A stretch of DNA of 64,000 bases from Akkermansia muciniphila (GTDB taxonomy: Bacteria > Verrucomicrobiota > Verrucomicrobiia > Verrucomicrobiales > Akkermansiaceae). The position numbers were made by a program, and so were the translations under genes. The notes under the pieces are model-generated. The model worked only from the letters and a program-made list of their open reading frames with translations, ran no database searches and had not been told where the DNA came from. Shown here piece by piece: positions 33,592-41,632 of this stretch (the stretch's first letter is position 1; each line of letters opens with the position of its first letter). The stretch covers positions 1-64,000 of the forward strand of contig CANQLV010000004.1 of the NCBI GenBank assembly GCA_947624785.1. Direction: 5' to 3'.

Positions 33592-34701
33592 ATGAAAACA
33601 CTGCCGCTTACCTTCTTTGCCGGACTGGCCTGCTGCCTTTCCTCCGTTGCCACGGCTGACGCCCCCGTCAAACACACGTCTTTCAAGCCCGGTGAAATCT
33701 GGACGGACAACAACGGCGTGCACATCAACGCCCACGGCGGCGGCATCCTGTACGACAAGGGCACCTACTACTGGTACGGGGAACACAAGGTGGAGGGAGA
33801 CGCCGGAAACCGCGCCCAGGTGGGCGTGCACTGCTATTCCTCCAGGGACCTGTACAACTGGAAGGACGAAGGAATCGCCTTGAAAGTGGTGGAAGGGGAC
33901 AACTCCCACCCCATCGCCAAGGGCTGCATCCTGGAACGCCCCAAGGTGGTCTACAACAAGAAGACCAAAAAGTACGTGATGTGGTTCCACCTGGAACTCA
34001 GGGGGAAGGGCTACGGTTCCGCGTACGCGGGCGTGGCGACGGCCACAAAACCCACCGGACCGTTCACGTTCCTGAAAGCCGGGCGCGTCAATCCGGGCAA
34101 ATGGCCCATGAATATGGACAAAAAGGACCAGACGACCGAGTTCACCAAGGAGATGCCTGACTATGTCCGCATCATCCGCAGGGACTTCCCCGGCGGCCAG
34201 ATGAGCCGGGACATGACCATCTTTGTGGACGACAACGGCAAGGCCTACCATATTTACTCCTCTGAAGGGAACATCACCATGCACATCGCGGAACTGACGC
34301 CGGACTACACCGGGCATAACGGAAAATACGTCCGCGCCTTCGTCAACCGCTATATGGAAGCCCCCGCCATCTGCAAGCACAACGGGAAATACTACATGAT
34401 CGCCTCCGGCTGCTCCGGCTGGGCGCCCAACGCGGCCCGCAGCGCCGTGGCCCCCCGCATGGCCGGGCCGTGGACGGAGCTCAAAAACCCCTGCGTGGGG
34501 CCCAAGGCCCATATCACCTTCGGCGGGCAGAGCACCTACATCCTGCCCGTACAGGGCAAGCCCGGCAAATTCATTTTCATGGCGGACATCTGGCGCCCCA
34601 AAAACGCCATTGACGGCCGCCACATGTGGCTTCCCATGAAATGGGACGGCGACCAGATCATTCTGGAATGGAAGGATGAATGGACCCTGAAGGATCTGTA
34701 A
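33592..34701 (+). CDS. GH43-family glycosidase, exo-beta-1,3-galactanase-like, copy 2
   Basis: The 369-aa paralogue of the preceding gene has a signal peptide (MKTLPLTFFAGLACCLSSVATA) and the same catalytic pattern: ILERPKV (Glu), SRDMT (Asp) and FGGQST (Gln). The main difference is the loop after WPMNMDKKDQT, where copy 1 has a longer insertion (SSALPEGVRSEDMFKKDFEKG) and copy 2 has YVRIIRRDFPGG. That loop lies near the active-site side in this family, so the two enzymes may differ in substrate. It starts 22 bases after copy 1. Confidence 0.82.
   Translation: MKTLPLTFFAGLACCLSSVATADAPVKHTSFKPGEIWTDNNGVHINAHGGGILYDKGTYYWYGEHKVEGDAGNRAQVGVHCYSSRDLYNWKDEGIALKVVEGDNSHPIAKGCILERPKVVYNKKTKKYVMWFHLELRGKGYGSAYAGVATATKPTGPFTFLKAGRVNPGKWPMNMDKKDQTTEFTKEMPDYVRIIRRDFPGGQMSRDMTIFVDDNGKAYHIYSSEGNITMHIAELTPDYTGHNGKYVRAFVNRYMEAPAICKHNGKYYMIASGCSGWAPNAARSAVAPRMAGPWTELKNPCVGPKAHITFGGQSTYILPVQGKPGKFIFMADIWRPKNAIDGRHMWLPMKWDGDQIILEWKDEWTLKDL
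33675..33986 (+). repeat. near-identical direct repeat, copy B (within GH43 copy 2)
   Basis: This is the partner of 32511-32822 at a constant offset of 1164 bases. Confidence 0.85.
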
Positions 34702-34722
34702 CCGTTTCCTTCCCCCCTTTTC

Positions 34723-35178
34723 ATGCAGGATACGATCTACTGCTTCCACCTCCTGGCCGGAAGGCAGAAGCGTGCCCTGCTGCATGCCCTGTGCTCCGTT
34801 CCAGCCGTCGCCGCGGTCTGGCTGCTGAATCCGGAATGGCCTTTCTGGACCGGGTACATTGCCTGGGCGCTCGTCTGCACGGCAATCCTGATAATTCAAT
34901 ATGCCGCCCCTCTCCCCATCCGCTGCCCGCACTGCGGGCATGCCGGGCTTCGCGCCGCCTCGCAGACGCCGGAGGAACAGGGAAGGCCGGATACGGGCAT
35001 CATGCTGGAGTGCCGGAGCTGCGGCTCCTCCTTCTATACGGACGCCTATCTCCCATGGCCGGGGAAAAGCGTTCGCCGCCGTCCCGTTTCCGCGGATGAA
35101 TGGGAAGAAGAACCGGCCTGCAAACAAGCCGGGCCCGCTTCCTCCGGAGAGGAAAGCAGGCCGGACAGGTTTTCCTGA
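34723..35178 (+). CDS. membrane protein with zinc-ribbon-like CxxC pair
   Basis: The 151-aa product has two hydrophobic helices (ALCSVPAVAAVWLL; FWTGYIAWALVCTAILIIQYA) and then a cytosolic-type zinc ribbon, CPHCGHAG...CRSCGSSF. The tail is charged and low in complexity. It is the last gene of the run, 22 bases after GH43 copy 2. Function unknown; the ribbon may bind another protein of the cluster. Confidence 0.65.
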   Translation: MQDTIYCFHLLAGRQKRALLHALCSVPAVAAVWLLNPEWPFWTGYIAWALVCTAILIIQYAAPLPIRCPHCGHAGLRAASQTPEEQGRPDTGIMLECRSCGSSFYTDAYLPWPGKSVRRRPVSADEWEEEPACKQAGPASSGEESRPDRFS

Positions 35179-35196
35179 ATTTAACGGAGGAAAAAA

Positions 35197-35616
35197 TCAA
35201 CGGGCTTTCTTGGAAGCCATCACATAATTCCTCATGCGCTGGTCGGCAGGGGTGGTGGGACGCACGCTGGTGACCCAGTTGCCGTCCTTATCCTTCTTCT
35301 TGATTTCCGTTCTGTCCCGGTACAGCTTCGCGGAGAAATCGTTGGAATCAAGGATCACCGGGCCGGGGCCCTTGGTGACGATGGGAGTGGGCGGCACTTC
35401 CGCCACCACCGTCATGGGAGTGGTCAGGGAATCATACCAGTACACCAGTTCCTGCTGGCCGATGGGGTTGTCCGGATAAGGCGCGTAGGCTCCATTATTG
35501 GTGGAAACCTTCACATAGGCCGGTTCCGGGAACGTGGTCTGATAGGAAGAAGGGGAACAAGCCCCCAACAGCAAAAGGCCGGCTCCGCCGACAATGATCA
35601 TGGAATGCAGTTTCAT
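35197..35616 (-). CDS. putative lipoprotein
   Basis: The 139-aa product has a lipoprotein signal (MKLHSMIIVGGAGLLLLGAC, lipobox LGAC). The mature part has PEPAYVKVSTNNGAYAPYPDNPIGQQELVYWYD and ends in RMRNYVMASKKAR. No family is recognised. It is convergent with the gene cluster to its left, with only 18 bases between the stops. Confidence 0.65.
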   Translation of the reverse strand: MKLHSMIIVGGAGLLLLGACSPSSYQTTFPEPAYVKVSTNNGAYAPYPDNPIGQQELVYWYDSLTTPMTVVAEVPPTPIVTKGPGPVILDSNDFSAKLYRDRTEIKKKDKDGNWVTSVRPTTPADQRMRNYVMASKKAR

Positions 35617-35992
35617 ATAGGCATTTGATTCCCTCCCGTCTCGTTCCGTTCAGACGATGCACGGTTCCGGAAACTTCCACTATGCCGTGAAAGCTTTCCA
35701 AATTCACTTATTTTCAAACAGAAACGTTTATGAATGACAGAACTTCCGCCCGTTTGTCTTATCTCCGTCTTGAACGCGTTGCTCCACACCGGAAACCATC
35801 GGGACCGCTTCCAGCCCTTGCGCCCTCCGGAATATTCCGGACAACCATGCTCCGGGCAGCTAAGAGGGGATTAACAAAAACCATTCCCATTCCAACAACA
35901 AAACCTGCCGGGAATAACCTCCCGTACCCGCTCTGAAAAACGTTCCCGGCTACGGCTCAATCATACGCAGGGGAAGAGGAGGAATGTTCCCC
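35617..35992. other. intergenic region, no gene seen
   Basis: These 376 bases upstream of the lipoprotein include a 68-codon plus-strand frame (35730-35936), but its composition and lack of any motif do not support a gene. No RNA or terminator is called. Confidence 0.4.
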
Positions 35993-37510
35993 CTACCTTT
36001 TCCGTTCTTCTCCGGTGACGCCTCCGTGACGCCGCAGTAAGGCGGCCATCTCTTCATCCCCGCGCTCCAGCGCCATGTCCAACGCCGTACGGCCCCTGGC
36101 ATCCACCGCGTTGAGCAGCTCCCGGCACGAAGCCAGAATATCCGCCAGGGGAACGGCCCCGGAGGCAACGGCCTTCATCAGGGGAGTCATCGTACCGCCC
36201 GGAAGCATATCCTCCCCGGACAGGCGAAGCCGGGACGTCAGAAAACGAAGCATGCTCTCATCCCCCGTTTCCACGGCCAAAAAAACGGCTGGCCAGGGAG
36301 AAACAGAACTGAATAAATCCGTGCGTAGTCTTTCCAGGTTTTCAGATAATTCCCGGTAAACCGCAGCGGACGGCCCGCCGGCCGCCGCCATGCGCTCCGC
36401 CATCAGGCGCGCTTCCCCAAAGCCGGCAAAATTCCGGGCCGGGCTGGTGAAGCCCTCTGATCTTCTTTCCGGTACCAGCCCCGCGACGGCCAGCAAATCC
36501 CGGCACCTCTGGCGGTACAGCCACGACTCATGCGCCGTCATGTAAATGCCTATCCCGGAACTCCAGAAATAAATGCCGGGTTGAATTTCATACTCCACGG
36601 AGAAAACCACATAACGCCGCCACGCCAGGTCCGCCTCCCGGAGCCTGTCCTCCCAGCCGGTACGCATGGAACTGCAACCGTTCTCCGGCAAAAGAGCCGT
36701 CCGGATACCGGACAACCGGGCCTTCCAGTAATTCCGGTAGGAGCCCAGCAGGAACTTGACGAAGGGATATTCGGAAGAACAAACGGCCTGTTCCACCTTT
36801 TGCAGCACGGGGTCATCCTCCTGCCAGCCGGGATCAACGGGCGCAACATCCACCAGCGGGTAGGCATTCGTCGCGCAGGCCGTATCCGCAATAGCCATCA
36901 TCCGTTCCATCTTCTTGAAAGCCCGGCGCACATGGACTTGCGCCTCCTCCAGCTCTCCCAATGACCCGGCATCAGGCAGGCGCTCTCCCTTCACGGCAGA
37001 GCGCCGATTTTGATCGGCCAGCATCCACGCCCTGTAAAACTTCTCGTCCGCTCTTAGAAATGCCTCCCAAGCCGCCTGCGCCCGCACCCAGGATTCCATC
37101 ACTATTTCATCCTGCAATTCCTGAAGAGGCATTTCCTTAAACCATTTTGATTGATGTTCTATCAATTCCGACTTCACAAACCACCGTGAAGCCAACCAGG
37201 CGGCTACGGGAGCATAAAGAGCATCCAGCCGGGACTGCCAATAGGCGTCCAGTGCGGCGGCGGCTTCCGTCAGCGCACGGGCATCCTTCGCCGCCCTGGC
37301 GGCGTCTACGGCTTGTTCCAGACGGGCAGGCTCCGGCCCCTCCGGACCGGAAACCGCGCCTTTTCCATAGGCGGGTACATATTCGGCAAACGCCTTCAAC
37401 GTTCCGGAAGGCAGTAAAAACTCCCTGGAAGAATCGGACGGCATATCCCCGGAAACCCACCCGGCCATGTAAAACGCCGCCGCGGCCATAATCCGCCATT
37501 TCATGCTCAT
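35993..37510 (-). CDS. exported protein with C-terminal ankyrin-type repeats
   Basis: The ATG at 37510 (MSMKWRIMAAAAFYMAGWVSG) has AGGAG four bases upstream and gives 505 aa with a signal peptide; an ATG at 37504 is an alternative. The first about 390 residues are helical, Ala/Glu/Arg-rich and unassigned. The last about 110 residues have three ankyrin-like units: PAVFLAVETGDESMLRFL, TPLMKAVASGAVPLADIL and GRTALDMALERGDEEMAALLRRHGG. These mediate protein binding in the periplasm or at the surface. The gene is divergent from the lysR gene, 137 bases away. Confidence 0.75.
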   Translation of the reverse strand: MSMKWRIMAAAAFYMAGWVSGDMPSDSSREFLLPSGTLKAFAEYVPAYGKGAVSGPEGPEPARLEQAVDAARAAKDARALTEAAAALDAYWQSRLDALYAPVAAWLASRWFVKSELIEHQSKWFKEMPLQELQDEIVMESWVRAQAAWEAFLRADEKFYRAWMLADQNRRSAVKGERLPDAGSLGELEEAQVHVRRAFKKMERMMAIADTACATNAYPLVDVAPVDPGWQEDDPVLQKVEQAVCSSEYPFVKFLLGSYRNYWKARLSGIRTALLPENGCSSMRTGWEDRLREADLAWRRYVVFSVEYEIQPGIYFWSSGIGIYMTAHESWLYRQRCRDLLAVAGLVPERRSEGFTSPARNFAGFGEARLMAERMAAAGGPSAAVYRELSENLERLRTDLFSSVSPWPAVFLAVETGDESMLRFLTSRLRLSGEDMLPGGTMTPLMKAVASGAVPLADILASCRELLNAVDARGRTALDMALERGDEEMAALLRRHGGVTGEERKR

Positions 37511-37647
37511 GCTGCTCCTGTTCTCTTCCCTCCGGCTCCGCCGCACGAGCCGCCATCATGTCATCATCCGGATTTCACGCCCTTTTCTTTTCAACGGGCA
37601 ACCGCATGAAGGAAAGGAGCTTGCCGGGAACGCGGAGGCGTGGTTGA

Positions 37648-38562
37648 ATGCATGCCTTCTCCATGATTACGGATTTCCGGCTGAAAGTGTTTGAAACCGT
37701 CGCGCGGCGCCTGAACTTCACGCGCGCGGCGGAGGAGCTGTTCATCACGCAGCCGGCCGTCACCCGGCATATCAAGGAGCTGGAACGCCTGCTGGACGCC
37801 CGCCTGTTCAAAAGGGAAGGCCGCGGCATCGCCCTGACGGCGGAAGGCGTGCGCCTGCTGGCCCATTCCCGCCGCATCCTCAAGGAATATGAAACGCTGG
37901 CGGAAGACATGTCTTCCGGCCGGAATACGCCCGTTTCCGGTGAATTGAGCCTGGGAGCCAGCTCCACCATGTCCCAGTACGTCCTGCCTCCGCTGCTGGC
38001 CCTGTTCAACCGCCATTATCCGGAAATACGCATACGGCTGAAAAGCGGCAATACGGAGGAAATCGAACAGGCCGTGCAGGATGAAGCCGTGCAACTCGGC
38101 ATCGTGGAAGGCACCGCAAGGCGCACGGACCTGCATTACCTGCCCTTCATGGAGGATGAAATCATTCTGGCGGGCGGTCCCCATGCCGCCGCACCGCGGG
38201 AAGGCCTCTCCCTCCCGCAGCTCTCCCAGGTTCCCCTGATCATGCGGGAACCGGGGTCCGGCACGCGCCGGGTGGTGGAGGAAGTGCTGAAGGAACACGG
38301 AATCGCCGCCTCCGGCCTCCACGTCCTGATGACGCTGGGCAATACGGAGAGCATCAAAATGTACCTGGCTCATTCCCCGGCATGCTCCTTTCTCTCCTCC
38401 CTCGCCGTGCGGGAAGAACTCAAACGCGGGGATTTGAAAAAAATCCATCTCCGCCATCTGGAAATCCGCCGCTCCTTCCACTTTGCCGCCGGACATGGAG
38501 ACCACAGTAGAATCAATGAATTATTCATCAAATTCTGCCGGAATTATTATAACAAAATCTAA
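37648..38562 (+). CDS. LysR-family transcriptional regulator
   Basis: The 304-aa product has the N-terminal winged helix (RLKVFETVARRLNFTRAAEELFITQPAVTRHIKELERLLDARLFKREGRGIALTAEG) and a periplasmic-binding-like effector domain with LSLGASSTMSQYVLPPLL. It lies 120 bases upstream of a YeiH-type gene, a common pairing in which the regulator controls the transporter. The ATG at 37648 has GGAGG upstream; 37663 (MITDFRL) is an alternative. A repeat structure covering its stop codon may be its operator. The effector is unknown; sulfur or amino-acid compounds are plausible for this branch. Confidence 0.92.
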   Translation: MHAFSMITDFRLKVFETVARRLNFTRAAEELFITQPAVTRHIKELERLLDARLFKREGRGIALTAEGVRLLAHSRRILKEYETLAEDMSSGRNTPVSGELSLGASSTMSQYVLPPLLALFNRHYPEIRIRLKSGNTEEIEQAVQDEAVQLGIVEGTARRTDLHYLPFMEDEIILAGGPHAAAPREGLSLPQLSQVPLIMREPGSGTRRVVEEVLKEHGIAASGLHVLMTLGNTESIKMYLAHSPACSFLSSLAVREELKRGDLKKIHLRHLEIRRSFHFAAGHGDHSRINELFIKFCRNYYNKI

Positions 38563-38590
38563 TCGCCTATAACAATTTCTGATTAGATTT
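38548..38590 (+). promoter_or_regulatory. candidate LysR operator: direct and inverted repeats between lysR and yeiH
   Basis: AAATCTAATC (38555-38564) and GATTAGATTT (38581-38590) form a perfect 10-bp inverted repeat with a 16-base spacer. In addition TATAACAAAATCTAAT (38548) recurs as TATAACAATTTCTGAT (38568), 20 bases later (13 of 16 identical). Two sites two helical turns apart fit a LysR-type recognition and activation pair. Confidence 0.5.
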
Positions 38591-38682
38591 CATGATGATT
38601 GTGGAGTATATCTCCCACGCAGCCGTTCCGGCACGTTCCCGTCCGGACATGACGAACAGCCGCAGCCATCACTCTACAGCCC

Positions 38683-39705
38683 ATGTCTCCCAAACATCTC
38701 GCCAATCCGCTCCACGGCATTCTGCTCATCGTCCTGTTCTCCTTTTCCGCCTTCTACATTGCGGACTTTGAATGGGTGAAACACCTCTCCTTCAGCCCGC
38801 TGATCGTCGGCATCGTGCTGGGGATGCTTTACGCCAACAGCCTGCGCAACCACCTTCCGGAAGCGTGGGTGCCCGGCATCCAGTTCTGCACCAAGCAGGT
38901 GCTGAGAACAGGCATCGTCCTGTACGGGTTCAAGCTGACCTTCCAGAGCGTGATCGACATCGGAGGCGCGGCTCTTCTGATCGACCTCATCGTGGTCTCC
39001 CTCACCATTCTTCTGGGCGCGGGACTGGGGCGGCTGCTGAAAATGGACCGTGACACGGCTCTTCTGACCTCCATAGGCAGTTCCATCTGCGGGGCGGCGG
39101 CCGTCCTGGGCGCGGAACCTGTCGTGAAAAGCAAGCCTTACAAGGCGGCCGTGGCCGTCTCCACCGTCGTCATCTTCGGCACGCTCTCCATGTTCCTGTA
39201 TCCGGCCCTGTACCGGGCCGGAATGCTGGACCTGACGACGGAACAAATGGGCCTCTTTACCGGAGCCACCCTTCATGAAGTGGCCCACGTGGTGGGGGCC
39301 GGCAACGCCATGGGGCAGGCCATCTCCGACCCGGCCATCATCGTCAAAATGATCCGCGTGATGATGCTGGCCCCGGTGCTGGTCATCCTGAGCGTCATCC
39401 TGGCGCGGCGGGACTCCGCCGCCGGAGGAAACGGAGAAAAGCGGAAAATCACCATTCCCTGGTTCGCGTTCCTGTTCCTCGCCGTCATCGGCTTCAACTC
39501 CCTGCACCTGCTGCCCGCCGAACTGGTGGACGCCATCAACACGCTGGACACGTTCCTGCTGACCATGGCGATGACGGCCCTGGGCGCGGAGTCCAGCTTT
39601 GAGAAGTTCAAGAAAGCCGGAGCGCGCCCCTTCCTGCTTGCGGGCCTCCTGTACGTCTGGCTCTTCTTCGGCGGCTACTGGCTGGTCAAGCTCATCAGCT
39701 TCTAA
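38683..39705 (+). CDS. YeiH/PSE-family putative sulfate exporter membrane protein
   Basis: The 340-aa membrane protein with about 10 hydrophobic segments belongs to the UPF0324/PSE family. Typical blocks are HLSFSPLIVGIVLGMLYAN, GIQFCTKQVLRTGIVLYGFKLTF, LLTSIGSSICGAAAVLGAEPVV and GATLHEVAHVVGAGNAMG. Members are annotated as sulfate (or related small anion) exporters, on limited evidence. It follows the lysR gene and is probably regulated by it. Confidence 0.88.
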   Translation: MSPKHLANPLHGILLIVLFSFSAFYIADFEWVKHLSFSPLIVGIVLGMLYANSLRNHLPEAWVPGIQFCTKQVLRTGIVLYGFKLTFQSVIDIGGAALLIDLIVVSLTILLGAGLGRLLKMDRDTALLTSIGSSICGAAAVLGAEPVVKSKPYKAAVAVSTVVIFGTLSMFLYPALYRAGMLDLTTEQMGLFTGATLHEVAHVVGAGNAMGQAISDPAIIVKMIRVMMLAPVLVILSVILARRDSAAGGNGEKRKITIPWFAFLFLAVIGFNSLHLLPAELVDAINTLDTFLLTMAMTALGAESSFEKFKKAGARPFLLAGLLYVWLFFGGYWLVKLISF

Positions 39706-39716
39706 ACTTCAAAGAT

Positions 39717-39768
39717 CTTCCGCCTGCGGGAGGAAAGCATACAGCCGCTTTTCCTCCCAGCACGGAAG
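39717..39768 (+). terminator. long interrupted hairpin after the YeiH-type gene
   Basis: The outer stem CTTCCG/CGGAAG (39717-39722, 39763-39768) encloses an inner stem GGGAGGAAAGC/GCTTTTCCTCCC with one bulged T. There is no T run on the plus strand, so a terminator is likely but not certain. Confidence 0.45.
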
Positions 39769-40008
39769 AAAAAGGCCGTTTCATCCGCAACGGAACAGTT
39801 TTCAACAGAAAAACGGCTACTCAACATAAGTTCCTTGAGATAAAAACCAGCCCCTGGGTCCGGATTTACATTCGTTCCCCGGCGAATCCGGGCAACAAAC
39901 CTCTCCTATCCCCGCTGCGGCGGCAGGTTTTCCCAGCGTGGCCCAACAAAAATTCATAGCCAAACCGTTTGGAGACGCTATAGTACACGTACCCAGTTTT
40001 TAAAACAA

Positions 40009-41082
40009 ATGGCAACCAAATTATTCATTCCCGGACCTACTGAAGTAGCACCTGAAGTACTTGCCGCCATGAGCGGCCCGATGATGGGGCACCGATCCAA
40101 GGCGGCTTCCGCCCTCCAGCGCCGCATTTCCAACAATCTGCGCCGCATTCTGCTGACGGAACAGGAAATCCTGCTTTCCACTTCCTCCGGTACGGGCCTG
40201 ATGGAAGGCGCCGTGCGTTCCTGCACCGCCAAGCGCGCCGCCATTTTCTCCGTGGGCGCTTTCGGCGACAAATGGTACAAGATCGCCACGGGCAACGGCG
40301 TTCCCTCCGACATTTTCAAGAGCGAACTCGGCCAGCCCACCACCCCGGAAATGGTGGACGCCGCCCTCTCCACCGGCAAGTACGACACTATCTGCATCAC
40401 ACACAATGAAACGTCCACCGGCATCCAGAACCCGGTGGAGGAAATTGCGGAAGTGCTCAAAAAATACCCGGACGTCGTATGGTGCATGGATGCCGTGAGT
40501 TCCGCCGCCGGCTCCCGGATTGAAACGGACAAGCTGGGCGTGGACGTGCTGGTGACCTCCACCCAGAAAGCGCTGGCGCTGCCCCCCGGCATGGCTGTCT
40601 GCACGCTGTCCCAAAAGGCTTATGAACGCACCGCCTCCGTCCCCAACCGCGGCTGCTACTTTGACCTGCGCTCCATTTACGACACCATCCAGAAGAAGGA
40701 CTACCAGTACACGAACACCCCCTGCGTCTCCATCATGTACGCCATGGACCTCCAGCTCCAGCGCATCATGCAGGAAGGCGTGGAAAACCGCTTTGCGCGC
40801 CATGAAGCCATGGCGGAATTCGTGCGCTCCTGGGCGGATGAATATTTCAGCGTCTTCGCCAACCGGGACCATCTTTCCCGCACCCTGACGGTCATCAGCA
40901 ACACGAGGGACATTGACATCGCCGCCCTGAACAACGTGCTGATCGAACGTGGCATGCAGCTCGGCAACGGTTACGGGGATTTGAAGAACAAGACCTTCCG
41001 CATCGCCCACATGGGTGAGCTGACGATAGACGACATGCGTTCCATCACGTCCAACATCGTGGATATCCTGAAACTCAAGTAA
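40009..41082 (+). CDS. class V aminotransferase, probably phosphoserine aminotransferase
   Basis: This PLP enzyme (357 aa) has the class V layout MATKLFIPGPTEVAPEVL, SSGTGLMEGA, VWCMDAVSSAAGSR (PLP-binding Asp161) and VTSTQKALALPPG with the Schiff-base Lys187. Sequence type alone points to serine-glyoxylate or alanine-glyoxylate aminotransferases. The neighbours DUF1015 and serA, however, match a cluster seen in other bacteria where this enzyme makes phosphoserine from 3-phosphohydroxypyruvate, so I favour that role. A TATAGT at 39979-39984 is a candidate -10. Confidence 0.8.
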   Translation: MATKLFIPGPTEVAPEVLAAMSGPMMGHRSKAASALQRRISNNLRRILLTEQEILLSTSSGTGLMEGAVRSCTAKRAAIFSVGAFGDKWYKIATGNGVPSDIFKSELGQPTTPEMVDAALSTGKYDTICITHNETSTGIQNPVEEIAEVLKKYPDVVWCMDAVSSAAGSRIETDKLGVDVLVTSTQKALALPPGMAVCTLSQKAYERTASVPNRGCYFDLRSIYDTIQKKDYQYTNTPCVSIMYAMDLQLQRIMQEGVENRFARHEAMAEFVRSWADEYFSVFANRDHLSRTLTVISNTRDIDIAALNNVLIERGMQLGNGYGDLKNKTFRIAHMGELTIDDMRSITSNIVDILKLK

Positions 41083-41146
41083 GCGTTTTCCCTTCCCTCT
41101 TTTCCGGCCCCGCCCGGGAAAGAGGGCGGAACCCCTCCTCCGGGGA

Positions 41147-41608
41147 ATGAACGGAACAGCCGCCATGAACCAGGTTCTTCACACGGCGCTCCAGGCCCTG
41201 TTCATCATCGTCTCCGCCTGCGCCCTGACGGCCCTCATCATCGCCGGCGCCTTCAATGAAACCGTGCGTCCCTGGGCCGGAGCCTTCTTCCTGATGCTTG
41301 TTCCATACTATCTCCTCCTGGTGAAAAAACGCCTGGACCGGGAACAGGCCGGGGAAATGGCGCGCTCCTTCGCATGGAGCATGGCTGCCGCGGCAAGCCT
41401 GTTCCTGCTGCTCATCGGCATCCTCCTGCTATTGAACAGCATTCCGGGAGGCGGGGAGTTTATCCGGCTTCTCCTGTTCCAGCCCCTGGATTTTCTCAAA
41501 GCGGCAGGAGCGCCCATGCGGTACCTGCTGCTGTTCATTGCGGCATGTATTTTGGCGGGGCTTGTCTCCGGCATCCGTGCGCTATATCATTGCTCCTTCC
41601 GTCATTAA
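41147..41608 (+). CDS. small integral membrane protein
   Basis: The 153-aa product has four hydrophobic segments (ALQALFIIVSACALTALIIAGAF; PWAGAFFLMLVPYYLLLV; SMAAAASLFLLLIGILLLL; YLLLFIAACILAGLVSGI). A second ATG at 41165 would remove six residues and is equally likely. It lies between the aminotransferase and the DUF1015 gene, 24 bases before the latter. No family is recognised. Confidence 0.65.
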   Translation: MNGTAAMNQVLHTALQALFIIVSACALTALIIAGAFNETVRPWAGAFFLMLVPYYLLLVKKRLDREQAGEMARSFAWSMAAAASLFLLLIGILLLLNSIPGGGEFIRLLLFQPLDFLKAAGAPMRYLLLFIAACILAGLVSGIRALYHCSFRH

Positions 41609-41632
41609 CCTTCTGCACTCTCTCATTTTCCC

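Noticed and set aside
35730..35936. 68-codon plus-strand ORF
   Set aside because: No Shine-Dalgarno, no motif, composition not coding-like.
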